Assembly: GCA_900471525.1 (NCBI GenBank)
Contig: UCEZ01000013.1
Location: 339,373 to 403,372 of the forward strand
Length of the DNA stretch: 64,000 nt
From: Hyphomicrobiales bacterium
GTDB lineage: Bacteria > Pseudomonadota > Alphaproteobacteria > Rhizobiales > Rhizobiaceae
Reading direction: 5' to 3'
The notes under the pieces are model-generated. The model saw nothing but the letters and a program-made list of their open reading frames with translations, had not been told where the DNA came from and did not search any database. Both the position numbers and the translations under genes were made by a program. Below are positions 27,054 through 36,728 of the stretch, piece by piece. Each line of letters opens with the position of its first letter. Position 1 is the stretch's first letter.

Positions 27054-28550
27054 ATGAACGCCGTATTCGCACGCCCCGCCTGTCACGAAGCCCTGGAGCG
27101 GCTGAAAGACAAGCATCTCCTGAAATCGCTTGCCTATGTCGGCGGCCGCTGGATCGCCAATGGTGCAAACCGGACGTTCGAGGTGAAGGATCCCGCCTCG
27201 TCCGTGCCGCTCGCCTGGGTCGCAGCGCTCGATGCGAATGAAACCGCTCATGCCGTCAAGGCAGCCGCAGTCGCTTTCCCCAATTGGCGCGCGAGGCTAC
27301 CGCAGGAGCGTGCCGCGATCCTGCGCAAATGGTACGATCTGATACTCACTGCAAAGGACGATCTGGCTCTGATCATGACGCTGGAACAGGGAAAACCGCT
27401 GGCCGAATCCCTGGGCGAGATCGACTATGCCGCCTCGTTCATCGAATGGTATGCCGAGGAAGGAAAGCGGCTAAACGCCGAGAGCGTCACCAGCCACCTG
27501 CCTGGCGCGGAAATGATCGTGCGGCGCGAAGCGCTCGGCGTCGCCGGCATCGTCACTCCTTGGAACTTCCCCTCCGCTATGGTGACGCGCAAGGCCGCCG
27601 CTGCCCTCGCCGCCGGCTGCACGGTCGTCGCCCACCCCTCCTCCGAGACGCCGCTGTCGGCACTGGCATTGGCCGAACTCGGCGAGCGGGCCGGCATTCC
27701 CGCTGGCGTCTTCAATGTCGTCACCGGCGACGCGGCCACCATCGTTGGCCAGATGTGTGAGGACACCCGCGTCCGCGCCATCAGCTTCACCGGCTCGACC
27801 GAAATCGGCAAACTCATTGCCGGACAATGTGCCTCGACCATGAAACGGCTGGTCATGGAACTCGGCGGCCACGCACCGCTGATCGTGTTCGACGACGCCG
27901 ACATCGGCAAGGCGGTCGACATTGCCGTCAACGCCAAGTTCGCAACCTCGGGCCAGGATTGTCTTGCCGCCAACCGCATTTTTGTCCAGCGCCCGATCCT
28001 CGATGCGTTCAACGCCGTTTTCAAGGCCCGCATCGAAGCCCTGAAAGTTGGCACGGGCCTGGAGACTGGCGCCGAGATCGGCCCGTTGATGCACCAACGC
28101 GCCGTCGAAAAGGCTGAAGAGCACGTGACGGATGCCATCAAGCGCGGTGCAAAGTGCCTCACCGGCGGCAAGCGCCACAGGGCAGGACCGCTGTTCTACA
28201 CGCCCACGCTGCTCATTGACGTGCCGGAAGACGCGTTGATCATGCACGAGGAAACTTTCGGCCCGGTCGCGGCCGTTACCGCCTTCGATACTGAGGAGGA
28301 AGTCGTCGCCCGCGCCAATGCCACGAAATATGGCCTCGTCGCCTATGTCGTCACGGAAAACGGTGCGCGCCAGATGCGGCTCGGACGCGCCCTTGAATAC
28401 GGCATGGTGGCGATCAACCGGGTGAAGATCACCGGCGGCCCCATTCCGTTCGGCGGCTGGAAGCAGTCCGGCATCGGCCGCGAGGGCTCCCGCCATGGCC
28501 TCGAGGCCTTCACCGAACTCAAATATCTCTGCATCGACACGGCTGCCTGA
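27054..28550 (+). CDS. Semialdehyde dehydrogenase of the ectoine cluster (Ssd/DoeC-like)
   Basis: A 498-residue ALDH. Catalytic Glu lies in V-M-E-L-G-G-H-A-P and catalytic Cys in S-G-Q-D-C-L-A-A-N-R; the cofactor motif F-T-G-S-T-E-I-G-K is present. In ectoine degradation the dehydrogenase oxidises L-aspartate-beta-semialdehyde to aspartate; the family also fits succinate-semialdehyde dehydrogenase. The ATG at 27054 follows GAGGAACCCGGAG; an in-frame ATG at 27039 is an alternative. It is followed 49 bp later by the transaminase. Confidence 0.88.
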   Translation: MNAVFARPACHEALERLKDKHLLKSLAYVGGRWIANGANRTFEVKDPASSVPLAWVAALDANETAHAVKAAAVAFPNWRARLPQERAAILRKWYDLILTAKDDLALIMTLEQGKPLAESLGEIDYAASFIEWYAEEGKRLNAESVTSHLPGAEMIVRREALGVAGIVTPWNFPSAMVTRKAAAALAAGCTVVAHPSSETPLSALALAELGERAGIPAGVFNVVTGDAATIVGQMCEDTRVRAISFTGSTEIGKLIAGQCASTMKRLVMELGGHAPLIVFDDADIGKAVDIAVNAKFATSGQDCLAANRIFVQRPILDAFNAVFKARIEALKVGTGLETGAEIGPLMHQRAVEKAEEHVTDAIKRGAKCLTGGKRHRAGPLFYTPTLLIDVPEDALIMHEETFGPVAAVTAFDTEEEVVARANATKYGLVAYVVTENGARQMRLGRALEYGMVAINRVKITGGPIPFGGWKQSGIGREGSRHGLEAFTELKYLCIDTAA

Positions 28551-28599
28551 GGTCGCCGCGATGCGCCGCGACAACACTTAGGAATAAGGGAAACCAATT

Positions 28600-29976
28600 A
28601 TGTCCGAACATAGCAATGAAATGACCGCCTGGGACCGCGATCACTTCTTCCACCCATCCACCCACATGGGCATGCACGCTCGCGGAGAAACCCCGACCCG
28701 GATCATCGGCGGCGGCGAAGGGGTCTACATCACCGATACGACCGGACGCACCAGCCTTGACGCCTTTGCCGGGCTCTACTGCGTCAATGTCGGCTACGGT
28801 CGTCAGAAGATTTCCGATGCCATCGCGGAGCAGGCAAAGAGCCTTGCCTATTACCACGCCTATGTCGGCCACGGCACGGAAGCCTCGATCACGCTCTCGA
28901 AGATGATCATCGACCGCGCGCCGGCCGGCATGAGTCGTGTCTATTTCGGCCTGTCCGGCTCGGATGCCAACGAGACCAACATCAAGCTGATCTGGTACTG
29001 CAACAACATTCTCGGCCGTCCGGAAAAGAAGAAGATCATTTCGCGCTGGCGGGGCTATCACGGATCCGGTGTCATGACCGGCTCACTTACGGGCCTCGAA
29101 CTCTTCCACAATCTGTTCGACCTGCCGCGCGCGCCGATCCTGCATACCGAAGCGCCCTATTATTTCCGCCGCGCGGACCGCTCGATGAGCGAGGAGCAGT
29201 TTTCGCAACATTGCGCCGACAAGCTGGAGGAAATGATCCTTTCGGAAGGCCCCGATACCATCGCCGCCTTCATCGGCGAGCCGATCCTCGGCACCGGCGG
29301 CATCGTCCCGCCGCCGGCCGGATACTGGCAGAAGGTCCAGGCAGTGCTCGAAAAATACGACATCCTGCTGGTCGCCGACGAAGTCGTCACCGGCTTTGGA
29401 CGGCTGGGCTCCATGTTCGGCTCCGACCACTACGGTATCAAGCCGGACCTGATCACCATCGCCAAGGGCCTGACCTCCGCCTACGCGCCACTCTCGGGCT
29501 CGATCGTCTCCGACAAGATGTGGCAGGTGCTCGTGCAGGGCTCCGACAAGGTGGGCGCTATCGGCCATGGCTGGACCTATTCCGCTCACCCCATCTGCGC
29601 GGCCGCGGGCGTTGCCAATCTTGAACTGGTCGACGAACTCGGTCTGGTCGAAAATGCGGGATCGACGGGGGCCTATTTCCGCGCCGAACTCGCCAAGGCC
29701 GTCGCCGGTCACAGACACGTCGGCGACGTGCGCGGCGATGGCCTGATGGCGGCAGTCGAATTCGTCGAGGACAAGGACGACCGCAAATTCTTCGATGCTT
29801 CGAAGAAGATCGGCCCGCAGGTCTCCGCCGCCCTTCTCGAACGCGGGGTGATCGGCCGCGCCATGCCGCAGGGCGATATCCTCGGCTTTGCGCCGCCGCT
29901 CTGCCTGACCCGGGAGGAAGCGGACATTGTCGTCAAGGCAGCAGCGGGGGCAATCGAGTCCGTGCTCGGGCGTTGA
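28600..29976 (+). CDS. Class III aminotransferase (Atf/DoeD-like, diaminobutyrate)
   Basis: A 458-residue PLP-dependent class III transaminase. The PLP lysine is in T-I-A-K-G-L-T-S-A-Y-A-P, with the Asp in V-A-D-E-V-V-T-G-F-G-R and G-S-D-A-N-E-T-N for phosphate binding. In ectoine clusters this enzyme (Atf/DoeD) converts L-2,4-diaminobutyrate to aspartate semialdehyde, the substrate of the dehydrogenase just upstream. AAGGGAAACC precedes the ATG. Confidence 0.9.
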   Translation: MSEHSNEMTAWDRDHFFHPSTHMGMHARGETPTRIIGGGEGVYITDTTGRTSLDAFAGLYCVNVGYGRQKISDAIAEQAKSLAYYHAYVGHGTEASITLSKMIIDRAPAGMSRVYFGLSGSDANETNIKLIWYCNNILGRPEKKKIISRWRGYHGSGVMTGSLTGLELFHNLFDLPRAPILHTEAPYYFRRADRSMSEEQFSQHCADKLEEMILSEGPDTIAAFIGEPILGTGGIVPPPAGYWQKVQAVLEKYDILLVADEVVTGFGRLGSMFGSDHYGIKPDLITIAKGLTSAYAPLSGSIVSDKMWQVLVQGSDKVGAIGHGWTYSAHPICAAAGVANLELVDELGLVENAGSTGAYFRAELAKAVAGHRHVGDVRGDGLMAAVEFVEDKDDRKFFDASKKIGPQVSAALLERGVIGRAMPQGDILGFAPPLCLTREEADIVVKAAAGAIESVLGR

Positions 29977-29989
29977 CGGGAGAGAACCG

Positions 29990-31060
29990 ATGACCACCAT
30001 CCCCAAAACGATGGCCGCCGTTCGCCTTATGGGCCATGGCGGCCCGGAGAAGCTGATCTACAGCCGCGATGTTCCGGTTCCCTCTGTGGCGCCGGGGGAG
30101 GTCCTGATCAAGGTCAGCGCCTGTGGCATGAACAACACCGATGTCTGGGTCCGCGAAGGCGCCTATGGGACCGAGGATGACCCGGCGGCTGTCTCGACCT
30201 GGCGTCGGCAGGGCAATACGTTGACGTTCCCCCGCATTCAGGGCACCGACACCGTCGGCCACATCGTCGCTGTCGGGGAGGACATCGACAAAGCCCGGAT
30301 CGGCGAGCGGGTCATGGTCGATTTCTCCATCTACAACCGCGACGACGATAGCCTCGCCGACATCGATTATATGGGCCACGGCCGTGACGGCGGTTATGCC
30401 GAATACATGGCGCTTCCGGCTGAAAATGCCCATGTCGTCGCCACCGACATGACCGACATCGAGCTCGCCACCTTCTGCTGCGCCTACCTGACAGGCGAAC
30501 GCATGCTGGAGCGGGCACGGCTTGCAGCCGGCGAGACGGTCCTGGTCACCGGTGCTTCCGGCGGAGTCGGCTCAGGCATCATCCAGCTCGCCCGCGCCCG
30601 CGGCGCCGTTCCCATCGCCGCGACCGCGCCCGGCAAAGAATCGGCGATGCTGGCTATCGGCGCAGAGGCCGTGGTGACGCGGGACGAAGGCGATCTCGTC
30701 GAAGCGGTGCACAACGCAGCGAACGGAAAACCCATCGACGTCGTCGCCGATCTCGTCGGCGGAGCGATGTTCAACGACCTCCTGAAAATCCTGCGCCCGG
30801 AAGGCCGTTATACGACGGCAGGAGCGATCGCCGGCCCCGTCGTCCAGCTCGATCTTCGAACCATGTATCTGAAGCAACTCGAATTGCACGGATCGAGCCA
30901 GGGAAGCCGCACCGATTTCCGCCGTCTGGTAAGCTATATCGAGGAAAGAAAGATCCGCCCACTCGTCGGCGGTGTTTATCCGCTATCGGAGTTCTACCGC
31001 GCCCAGACGGATTTCATGCAGAAAGGCTTCGTCGGAAAACTGGTGGTTGTTCCGGATTGA
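29990..31060 (+). CDS. Quinone-oxidoreductase-like medium-chain dehydrogenase
   Basis: A 356-residue MDR-superfamily protein. The nucleotide-binding motif is G-A-S-G-G-V-G-S-G-I. The zinc-site region reads C-G-M-N-N-T-D instead of C-G-x-C-x-x-D, and the four-Cys structural zinc loop is absent. It is therefore more like zinc-independent quinone/enoyl reductases than a true alcohol dehydrogenase. It lies 13 bp after the transaminase stop with GGGAGAG as RBS, so it is part of the operon. It is not a standard ectoine gene and its role there is unknown. Confidence 0.8.
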   Translation: MTTIPKTMAAVRLMGHGGPEKLIYSRDVPVPSVAPGEVLIKVSACGMNNTDVWVREGAYGTEDDPAAVSTWRRQGNTLTFPRIQGTDTVGHIVAVGEDIDKARIGERVMVDFSIYNRDDDSLADIDYMGHGRDGGYAEYMALPAENAHVVATDMTDIELATFCCAYLTGERMLERARLAAGETVLVTGASGGVGSGIIQLARARGAVPIAATAPGKESAMLAIGAEAVVTRDEGDLVEAVHNAANGKPIDVVADLVGGAMFNDLLKILRPEGRYTTAGAIAGPVVQLDLRTMYLKQLELHGSSQGSRTDFRRLVSYIEERKIRPLVGGVYPLSEFYRAQTDFMQKGFVGKLVVVPD

Positions 31061-31239
31061 ATTCCTGATGACATTTTGTTCGTCCATTGATCTGTGGTTT
31101 TCAATGATCAAGCTCAAGTCATCCGAGGCAATCGGCTCGCTGAGTGGGCCAAATCCCGGCACATGCTCTGTTGCTTCAGCACCCAACAGGAACAATTATT
31201 GTTCGCGGCGGTTAACCCAGAACGTGAGGAGTTGACCTG

Positions 31240-31434
31240 ATGAGATTGGAGCCGCGCCAAATTGTCGTCTCGGCAGAGCGTCTGGAGGACTGCCAGGACT
31301 CTCTCGAAGACACGTTTCATGAGATCGTCGACCAAGCGATTAGTCGCGGTTGGTCAATTGACGAAATCTTGATTGCCCTTAACGGTCTGATATCGAAGGA
31401 ATTTGCCGACCGAGATCGCGCGACGCTACATTAG
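31240..31434 (+). CDS. Small hypothetical protein, 64 residues
   Basis: I do not recognise it. It is an acidic, mostly helical-looking 64-residue protein with no signal peptide, Cys only once (residue 18), and a C-terminal stretch S-I-D-E-I-L-I-A-L-N-G-L-I-S-K. A GAGGAG sits nine bases before the ATG and codon use looks ordinary. It stands 179 bp after the oxidoreductase, on the opposite strand to and facing the cyo/SURF1 genes, so it is probably its own transcript. Confidence 0.5.
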   Translation: MRLEPRQIVVSAERLEDCQDSLEDTFHEIVDQAISRGWSIDEILIALNGLISKEFADRDRATLH

Positions 31435-31491
31435 TCATCTGGATTGAGCGCATCGGCAAGCGCGATCACGAGGCTTCTTCTTCCGATACCG

Positions 31492-32244
31492 CTATGCAAG
31501 ACGCCGGCGATGCACAAGATAGGCACCTCCCGCGCTCATCATCGCCAGAGCATACCAGGTCAGCGCATAGACGAGATGGCTGTTGCGAAATTGTACGACC
31601 GTCAGGCCGCCGATCGGCAAGCCGCCGGGAACAGGCGTTGCATCCGCGTCGACGAAGTAAGGTGCAGCATTGTCGAGGCCTTTCGATGCAGCGATCGCGG
31701 CGACGTCGCGGGAAAACCATCGGTCGTTTGCCGGGTCGTTGTAACGCAGGAAAGCGCCGCCGGGCTCGCTGATGCGCAGGAGGCCGGTGACCGTCACGGG
31801 GCCGGCGGCGATTTCGCTTACCGCGCGTGCGGCGGGATCGCGACGGTCGGCGGGCACGAAACCGCGGTTAATGAGGACGGTCGTTTCATCCTGCAGGACG
31901 AGCGGCGTCAGCACCCAGAAGCCTGCGCCGCGCTCGGTGACGGCTTGCACCAGCACCGTCTTGTCGTGCCGGAAGAGACCGGTTGCCGCAACGCGTCGGT
32001 ATTCGTCCCTTTCCCGGCTGATTGCCGTCCATTCCGCGCGAGACGGCGCCGGCACCGCCTGCGCGTGGATGCGTGCTTCCACCCGTGTGATGAGATCAAG
32101 TTTCCAGAAGAGCCGCTGCACTTGCCAGGTACCAAGGGCAACGAAAACTGCGGTCAGCAGCAGCATGGCGCCCGCAAGAACCAGGCGGGAACGGGGGGAT
32201 GAAGTGCCGGGCTCCGCCTCTCCCGGCGGTCGGTCGATGGTCAT
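31492..32244 (-). CDS. SURF1-family oxidase assembly protein
   Basis: A 250-residue SURF1/Shy1 protein that helps haem insertion into haem-copper oxidases. It has an N-terminal membrane helix (L-V-L-A-G-A-M-L-L-L-T-A-V-F-V-A-L-G) leading into G-T-W-Q-V-Q-R, a central soluble part with I-N-R-G-F-V-P, and a C-terminal helix ending in H-R-R-R. The family motif G-x-W-Q-x-x-R is clear. It is the last gene of the cyo run, 28 bp after cyoD, so it probably serves this bo-type oxidase. ATG 32244 is preferred to the GTG at 32250. Confidence 0.88.
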   Translation of the reverse strand: MTIDRPPGEAEPGTSSPRSRLVLAGAMLLLTAVFVALGTWQVQRLFWKLDLITRVEARIHAQAVPAPSRAEWTAISRERDEYRRVAATGLFRHDKTVLVQAVTERGAGFWVLTPLVLQDETTVLINRGFVPADRRDPAARAVSEIAAGPVTVTGLLRISEPGGAFLRYNDPANDRWFSRDVAAIAASKGLDNAAPYFVDADATPVPGGLPIGGLTVVQFRNSHLVYALTWYALAMMSAGGAYLVHRRRLA

Positions 32245-32272
32245 GGCCACGCCCGGTTCTTCATTCGTACTC

Positions 32273-32680
32273 TCAGGGCATGTTCTTCATCATGTCGTGC
32301 GTCATCGGCATCATGTTCGTGTTCAGGTGATGCATGACCCAGAGAGAGCCCGCGAGCGCGATGCCGACGATAACGAGGGTGAAGATCAGCGCCATCAGCG
32401 TCCAGCCGCCCTCCGAGCGCGGATTCATGTGCAGGAAGTAGACCATATGCACGACGATCTGTACGGCACCGATGCCCATCACGAGCACGGCCGTCAGCAG
32501 CTTGCTGTCCAACACACCGCTCATGACCAGCCAGAACGGGATGGCCGTCAGGATCACGGACAGGATAAAGCCGATGAGGTAGCTTTTCAGCGAGCCATGG
32601 CCAGCTCCGTGGCCATGGCTGTGTGCGTGATGCGTGTCCGAGGCGCTTTCGTGGGAAGGCTGATGAGGTTGCGCACTCAT
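32273..32680 (-). CDS. cyoD: Cytochrome bo ubiquinol oxidase subunit IV
   Basis: A 135-residue subunit with three hydrophobic helices (around residues 38-58, 65-87, 100-122), as expected for CyoD. It has an unusual His-rich N-terminus (H-H-A-H-S-H-G-H-G) and a Met-rich tail (N-M-M-P-M-T-H-D-M-M-K-N-M-P). Both extensions make it longer than the roughly 110 residues of E. coli CyoD and look suited to metal binding. It overlaps cyoC by four bases. Confidence 0.9.
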   Translation of the reverse strand: MSAQPHQPSHESASDTHHAHSHGHGAGHGSLKSYLIGFILSVILTAIPFWLVMSGVLDSKLLTAVLVMGIGAVQIVVHMVYFLHMNPRSEGGWTLMALIFTLVIVGIALAGSLWVMHHLNTNMMPMTHDMMKNMP

Positions 32681-33297
32681 ACGAGAACTCCCAGTAGGTA
32701 GACGAAGGAGAAGACGCCGATCCAGATCACGTCGAGGAAGTGCCAGAACATCGACAGGCACATCAATCGGCGCCGGTTTTCCGTGATCAGCCCACGCTTT
32801 TTCACCTGCACCATGAGCGTGATCAGCCAGATCATGCCGAAGGTGACGTGCAGGCCGTGGGTGCCGACCAGAGTGAAGAACGAGGACAGGAAGGCAGAGC
32901 GCGTCGGCCCGGCTCCCTCGAGGATAAGGTGGTAGAATTCATAAAGTTCCAGCGACAGGAAGGCCGCCCCGAACACACCGGTAACACCGAGCCAGAACAG
33001 GGTTTCCATCTTGGCGTTGCGCTCCATCTGAAGCATGGCAAAGCCGTAGGTGATGGACGAGAACAGTAGCATGGCCGTGTTGACGGCGACGATCTTGAGA
33101 TCGAACAGATCGGCCGGCGAAGGGCCGGCGGCATAGTTGCGCCCGAGCACGCCATGCGTCGCAAACAGCACGGCGAAGATCAGGCAGTCGCTCATCAGAT
33201 AGAGCCAGAAACCCAGCATGGTGCTGTTTTCCGGATGATGCTCTTCGGTCACGTAGAACTGCGGTTTTTCATCGGTTTGGACGTGGGTCGCGCTCAT
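32677..33297 (-). CDS. cyoC: Cytochrome bo ubiquinol oxidase subunit III
   Basis: A 206-residue five-helix subunit III. Family traits seen are G-F-W-L-Y-L-M-S-D-C-L-I-F-A near the N-terminus, the E-L-Y-E-F-Y-H segment, T-L-V-G-T-H-G-L-H-V and W-H-F-L-D-V-I-W at the end. It lies between cyoB and cyoD, four bases from the cyoB stop and overlapping cyoD. Confidence 0.95.
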   Translation of the reverse strand: MSATHVQTDEKPQFYVTEEHHPENSTMLGFWLYLMSDCLIFAVLFATHGVLGRNYAAGPSPADLFDLKIVAVNTAMLLFSSITYGFAMLQMERNAKMETLFWLGVTGVFGAAFLSLELYEFYHLILEGAGPTRSAFLSSFFTLVGTHGLHVTFGMIWLITLMVQVKKRGLITENRRRLMCLSMFWHFLDVIWIGVFSFVYLLGVLV

Positions 33298-33301
33298 CGT
33301 C

Positions 33302-35305
33302 TCAGGTCCGTTCTGCGAGCAGCTTGGAGCGCGTGTCTTCCGTCGCCGCGACGATCTCGGCGGGGATGAAGAAATCGCGATTGTAGTTGAAGGTGTGGAC
33401 GATCGACACCGCGATGATGGTGATGAAGGAGAGCGCCGCCAGCCACCAGATGTACCAGATCAGCGCGAAGGCGAGCACGACGCTGATGCCGGCCAGGATG
33501 ACGCCCGTGCCGGTGTTCTTCGGCATATGGATCGGCTTGAAGCCGGTGAGCGGGCGCTCGTAGCCACGGTTCTTCATGTCGTACCAGCCGTCGTGGTCAT
33601 GCACGACCGGCGTGAAGGCAAAATTGTAGTCCGGCGGCGGCGAGGAGGTCGACCATTCGAGCGTGCGGCCGTCCCAGGCGTCGCCCGATGTCTCGCGCAG
33701 TTGGTCGCGCCTGAGGAAACTGACGACGAGCTGGATGATGAAGGAAGCGATGCCGACGGCGATCAGGACGGCGCCGAAGGCGGCGATGATGAACCAGATC
33801 TGTAATGACGGATCCTCGAACTGGCTGACGCGGCGCGTGACACCCATCAAGCCCAGCACGTAAAGCGGCATGAAGGCGAAGAAGAAGCCGATCTGCCAGA
33901 ACCAGAAGCTCATCTTGCCCCAGAACGGATCGAGCTTGTAGCCGAAGGCCTTCGGCCACCAGTAGACGAGGCCTGCCATCAGCCCGAACAACACGCCGCC
34001 GATGATGACGTTGTGGAAATGGGCGATGAGGAACAGTGAATTGTGCAGCACGAAGTCGGCCGGTGGGATGGCCAGCATCACGCCCGTCATTCCGCCGATG
34101 ACGAACGTCACCATGAAGCCAATGGTCCATAGCATCGGCAGCTCGTAGCGAATGCGGCCGCGATACATGGTGAAGAGCCAGTTGAACATCTTCGCCCCTG
34201 TCGGGATCGAGATGATCATCGTGGTGATACCGAAGAAGGCGTTGACCGAGGCGCCCGAACCCATCGTGAAGAAGTGGTGAAGCCACACGAGGTAGGACAA
34301 GATCATGATCACGCAGGTCGCGTAGACCATCGAGGCATAGCCGAACAGACGCTTGCCGCAGAAGGTCGCCACGATCTCGGAGAAGATGCCAAAGGCAGGC
34401 AGGACGAGGATGTAGACCTCCGGGTGGCCCCAGATCCAGATGAGGTTGATATACATCATCGGGTTGCCACCAAGGTCATTGGTGAAGAAATTCATGCCGA
34501 CATAACGGTCGAGCGACAGGAGCGCGAGCGTTGCAGTGAGGATCGGGAAGGTCGCGACGATCAGGATGTTGGTGCAGAGCGACGTCCAGGTGAAGATCGG
34601 CATCTTCATGAAGGTCATGCCTGGCGCGCGCATCTTGACGATGGTGGCGATCAGGTTGATGCCCGACAGCGTGGTCCCCACGCCCGCCACCTGCAGGCCC
34701 CAGATGTAGTAATCGACGCCGACGCCGGGACTGTAGTCCACGCCGGAGAGTGGCGGATAGGCGAGCCAGCCGGTACGCGCGAATTCACCCACGAAGAGCG
34801 ACATCATGATGATGATGGCGCCGCCCGTCGTCATCCAGAAGGAGAAGTTGTTGAGGAACGGGAAGGAGACGTCGCGCGCGCCGATCTGCAATGGCACGAC
34901 ATAGTTCATGAAGCCGGTGACGAAGGGCATGGCCACGAAGAAGATCATGATCACGCCGTGCGCGGTGAAGATCTGGTCGTAGTGGTGCGGGTTGAGGTAG
35001 CCCTCGTTGCCGTTGAAGGCGATCGCCTGCTGGATACGCATCATGATCGCATCGGCAAAGCCGCGCAAAAGCATGATGATCGCCAGGATGATGTACATGA
35101 TGCCGATCTTCTTGTGATCGACGCTGGTGAACCATTCATTCCAGAGATAGCCCCAGAGCTTGAACTTCGTCACTAGGCCAAGAAGCGCGATGCCGCCGAG
35201 CGCCACGACCGCGAAGGTCGCGACGAGAATGGGCTCGTGATAGGGGATCGCTTCGAGGGTAAGCCGACCGAAGATGAATTGCGTGAGGCTGATGTTGCCG
35301 AACAT
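33302..35305 (-). CDS. cyoB: Cytochrome bo ubiquinol oxidase subunit I
   Basis: The catalytic subunit (667 residues; E. coli 663) holding haem b, haem o3 and CuB. Visible are W-G-H-P-E-V-Y with the His-Tyr crosslink pair, W-L-H-H-F for CuB, and H-F-H-N-V for the haems. Ubiquinol-site residues R and D (R-G-F-A-D-A) and H...Q (N-P-H-H-Y-D-Q) mark it as a quinol, not cytochrome c, oxidase. The start is uncertain: ATG 35305 gives the family-like M-F-G-N-I-S-L, while ATG 35335 adds ten residues; neither has a good RBS. Confidence 0.95.
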   Translation of the reverse strand: MFGNISLTQFIFGRLTLEAIPYHEPILVATFAVVALGGIALLGLVTKFKLWGYLWNEWFTSVDHKKIGIMYIILAIIMLLRGFADAIMMRIQQAIAFNGNEGYLNPHHYDQIFTAHGVIMIFFVAMPFVTGFMNYVVPLQIGARDVSFPFLNNFSFWMTTGGAIIIMMSLFVGEFARTGWLAYPPLSGVDYSPGVGVDYYIWGLQVAGVGTTLSGINLIATIVKMRAPGMTFMKMPIFTWTSLCTNILIVATFPILTATLALLSLDRYVGMNFFTNDLGGNPMMYINLIWIWGHPEVYILVLPAFGIFSEIVATFCGKRLFGYASMVYATCVIMILSYLVWLHHFFTMGSGASVNAFFGITTMIISIPTGAKMFNWLFTMYRGRIRYELPMLWTIGFMVTFVIGGMTGVMLAIPPADFVLHNSLFLIAHFHNVIIGGVLFGLMAGLVYWWPKAFGYKLDPFWGKMSFWFWQIGFFFAFMPLYVLGLMGVTRRVSQFEDPSLQIWFIIAAFGAVLIAVGIASFIIQLVVSFLRRDQLRETSGDAWDGRTLEWSTSSPPPDYNFAFTPVVHDHDGWYDMKNRGYERPLTGFKPIHMPKNTGTGVILAGISVVLAFALIWYIWWLAALSFITIIAVSIVHTFNYNRDFFIPAEIVAATEDTRSKLLAERT

Positions 35306-35374
35306 GGAGTATCCAGTATCGTTTTGTGAGGGCATTGCGCATACGCCGGAGCCGGCGAACGCGGTGGCGTCCCA

Positions 35375-36493
35375 TTACATCTTGTGCATGTCGTGGTTCA
35401 TCGCGGCCGGCTCCTCCTGCCGCTCCTCGATGCCTTCGGCCGGTTCTTCGCTGCCCGAAGGATTGCCGGTTTCCGGGAATGTGGCGCCGGGAGCGGCTTC
35501 CTCGGTATGGCCGCCGGCACTGTCCGCATGGCGATTGTCGTGCTCGAGCTTCGCCTTGTTTTCGCGGCTCTCGATGCCGCCGCCGCCCATCATGTCGACA
35601 TGCATCATCTCTTTCATGCACATCTGGCCGGCGCGTACGCACATGTTGAGCACGGCCTCATAGAGCCCGTCCTCGACCGAGGCGTAGTAGCGCACAGGCT
35701 CCTTGATACTCGGCTTTTCGAGCTTTAGGTAGGCGTCGCGATTGAGCATCGTGCCGCCCTGCTTCACGCGGGCAACCCACTGGTCGAAACCCGCCTGGTC
35801 CAGCCCGTGAAATTTGAAGCGCATGTGGGAGAATCCGTCGCCGCTGTAGTTGGACGACAGCCCCTCGTATTCGCCGGGCTTGTTGATGACGGCGTGCAGC
35901 TTCGTTTCCATGCCGGGCATGGTGTAGATCATGCCGGCGAGCGCGGGCACGTAAAAGGAGTTCATCACCGAGGAGGCGGTGAGCTTGAAATTGACCGGCA
36001 CGTCGACGGGGGCCGCCATCTCGTTGACCGTGGCGATACCGTAGTCTGGATAGAAGAACAGCCACTTCCAGTCGAGCGCCACGACTTCGACATTGATCGG
36101 CTTCACCGCGGCGGTGACAGGCCGCGCGGCGTCGATCCGGTCGAGCGGACGATAGGGATCGAGCTTGTGGGTGTTTACCCAGGTGATCGCACCGAGCGCA
36201 ATGATGATGGCAAGCGGCGCGGACCAGATAACAACCTCGAGCCCGGTGGAGTGATGCCATTCCGGATCGTACTTGGCGGCCGTGTTGGACTGGCGGTAGT
36301 GCCAGGCAAAATAGAGCGTCAGGCAGATGACGGGCACGATGATGATCAACATCAGGATCGTGGAAATGACGATCAGGTCCCTTTGCTGCGCGGCGATATC
36401 GCCGGAGGGCGACATGACGACCATGTTGCATCCCGTCAGGACCGGCAGCATGAGCATGAGGATGATCGATAGTCGGGCGATTTGCGTCGGCAT
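35375..36493 (-). CDS. cyoA: Cytochrome bo ubiquinol oxidase subunit II (lipoprotein)
   Basis: A 372-residue subunit II with a lipoprotein signal ending L-T-G-C (Cys22), two membrane helices and a periplasmic cupredoxin domain. The domain lacks the CuA ligands, as in quinol oxidases. The C-terminus is extended by about 70 residues that are rich in Met, His and acidic residues and end M-N-H-D-M-H-K-M; this is longer than E. coli CyoA (315). ATG 36493 is chosen because it gives the correct signal peptide, although the RBS is weak. It is first of cyoABCD-SURF1. Confidence 0.93.
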   Translation of the reverse strand: MPTQIARLSIILMLMLPVLTGCNMVVMSPSGDIAAQQRDLIVISTILMLIIIVPVICLTLYFAWHYRQSNTAAKYDPEWHHSTGLEVVIWSAPLAIIIALGAITWVNTHKLDPYRPLDRIDAARPVTAAVKPINVEVVALDWKWLFFYPDYGIATVNEMAAPVDVPVNFKLTASSVMNSFYVPALAGMIYTMPGMETKLHAVINKPGEYEGLSSNYSGDGFSHMRFKFHGLDQAGFDQWVARVKQGGTMLNRDAYLKLEKPSIKEPVRYYASVEDGLYEAVLNMCVRAGQMCMKEMMHVDMMGGGGIESRENKAKLEHDNRHADSAGGHTEEAAPGATFPETGNPSGSEEPAEGIEERQEEPAAMNHDMHKM

Positions 36494-36639
36494 TTCGGGC
36501 TCAACTTGCGTTCTGTTTAATCGGCAATAATCAGGCGCAGTCATGCTTGGGAATGAGGTGCTTCGTCGCACCGCAGCATTCTGTCGCAGCGCAGTATGGA
36601 TTTTTGGCTGTCCGTTGCCTCAGATTTGTACTAGCGCAA

Positions 36640-36661
36640 TAGGCGTTATCGGTTTCGCCTA
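36640..36661. promoter_or_regulatory. Inverted repeat in the cyoA/MFS divergent gap
   Basis: TAGGCG (36640-36645) and CGCCTA (36656-36661) flank a 10-base spacer in the 235-bp gap between cyoA and the MFS gene. It could be an operator for either promoter. No other feature is evident in this gap. Confidence 0.3.
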
Positions 36662-36728
36662 ATTCTTGATATTCGACCTCAATTAGTCAACACTCGAAGG
36701 ACATGGCGCACATCGCTCGGAGAAATTC

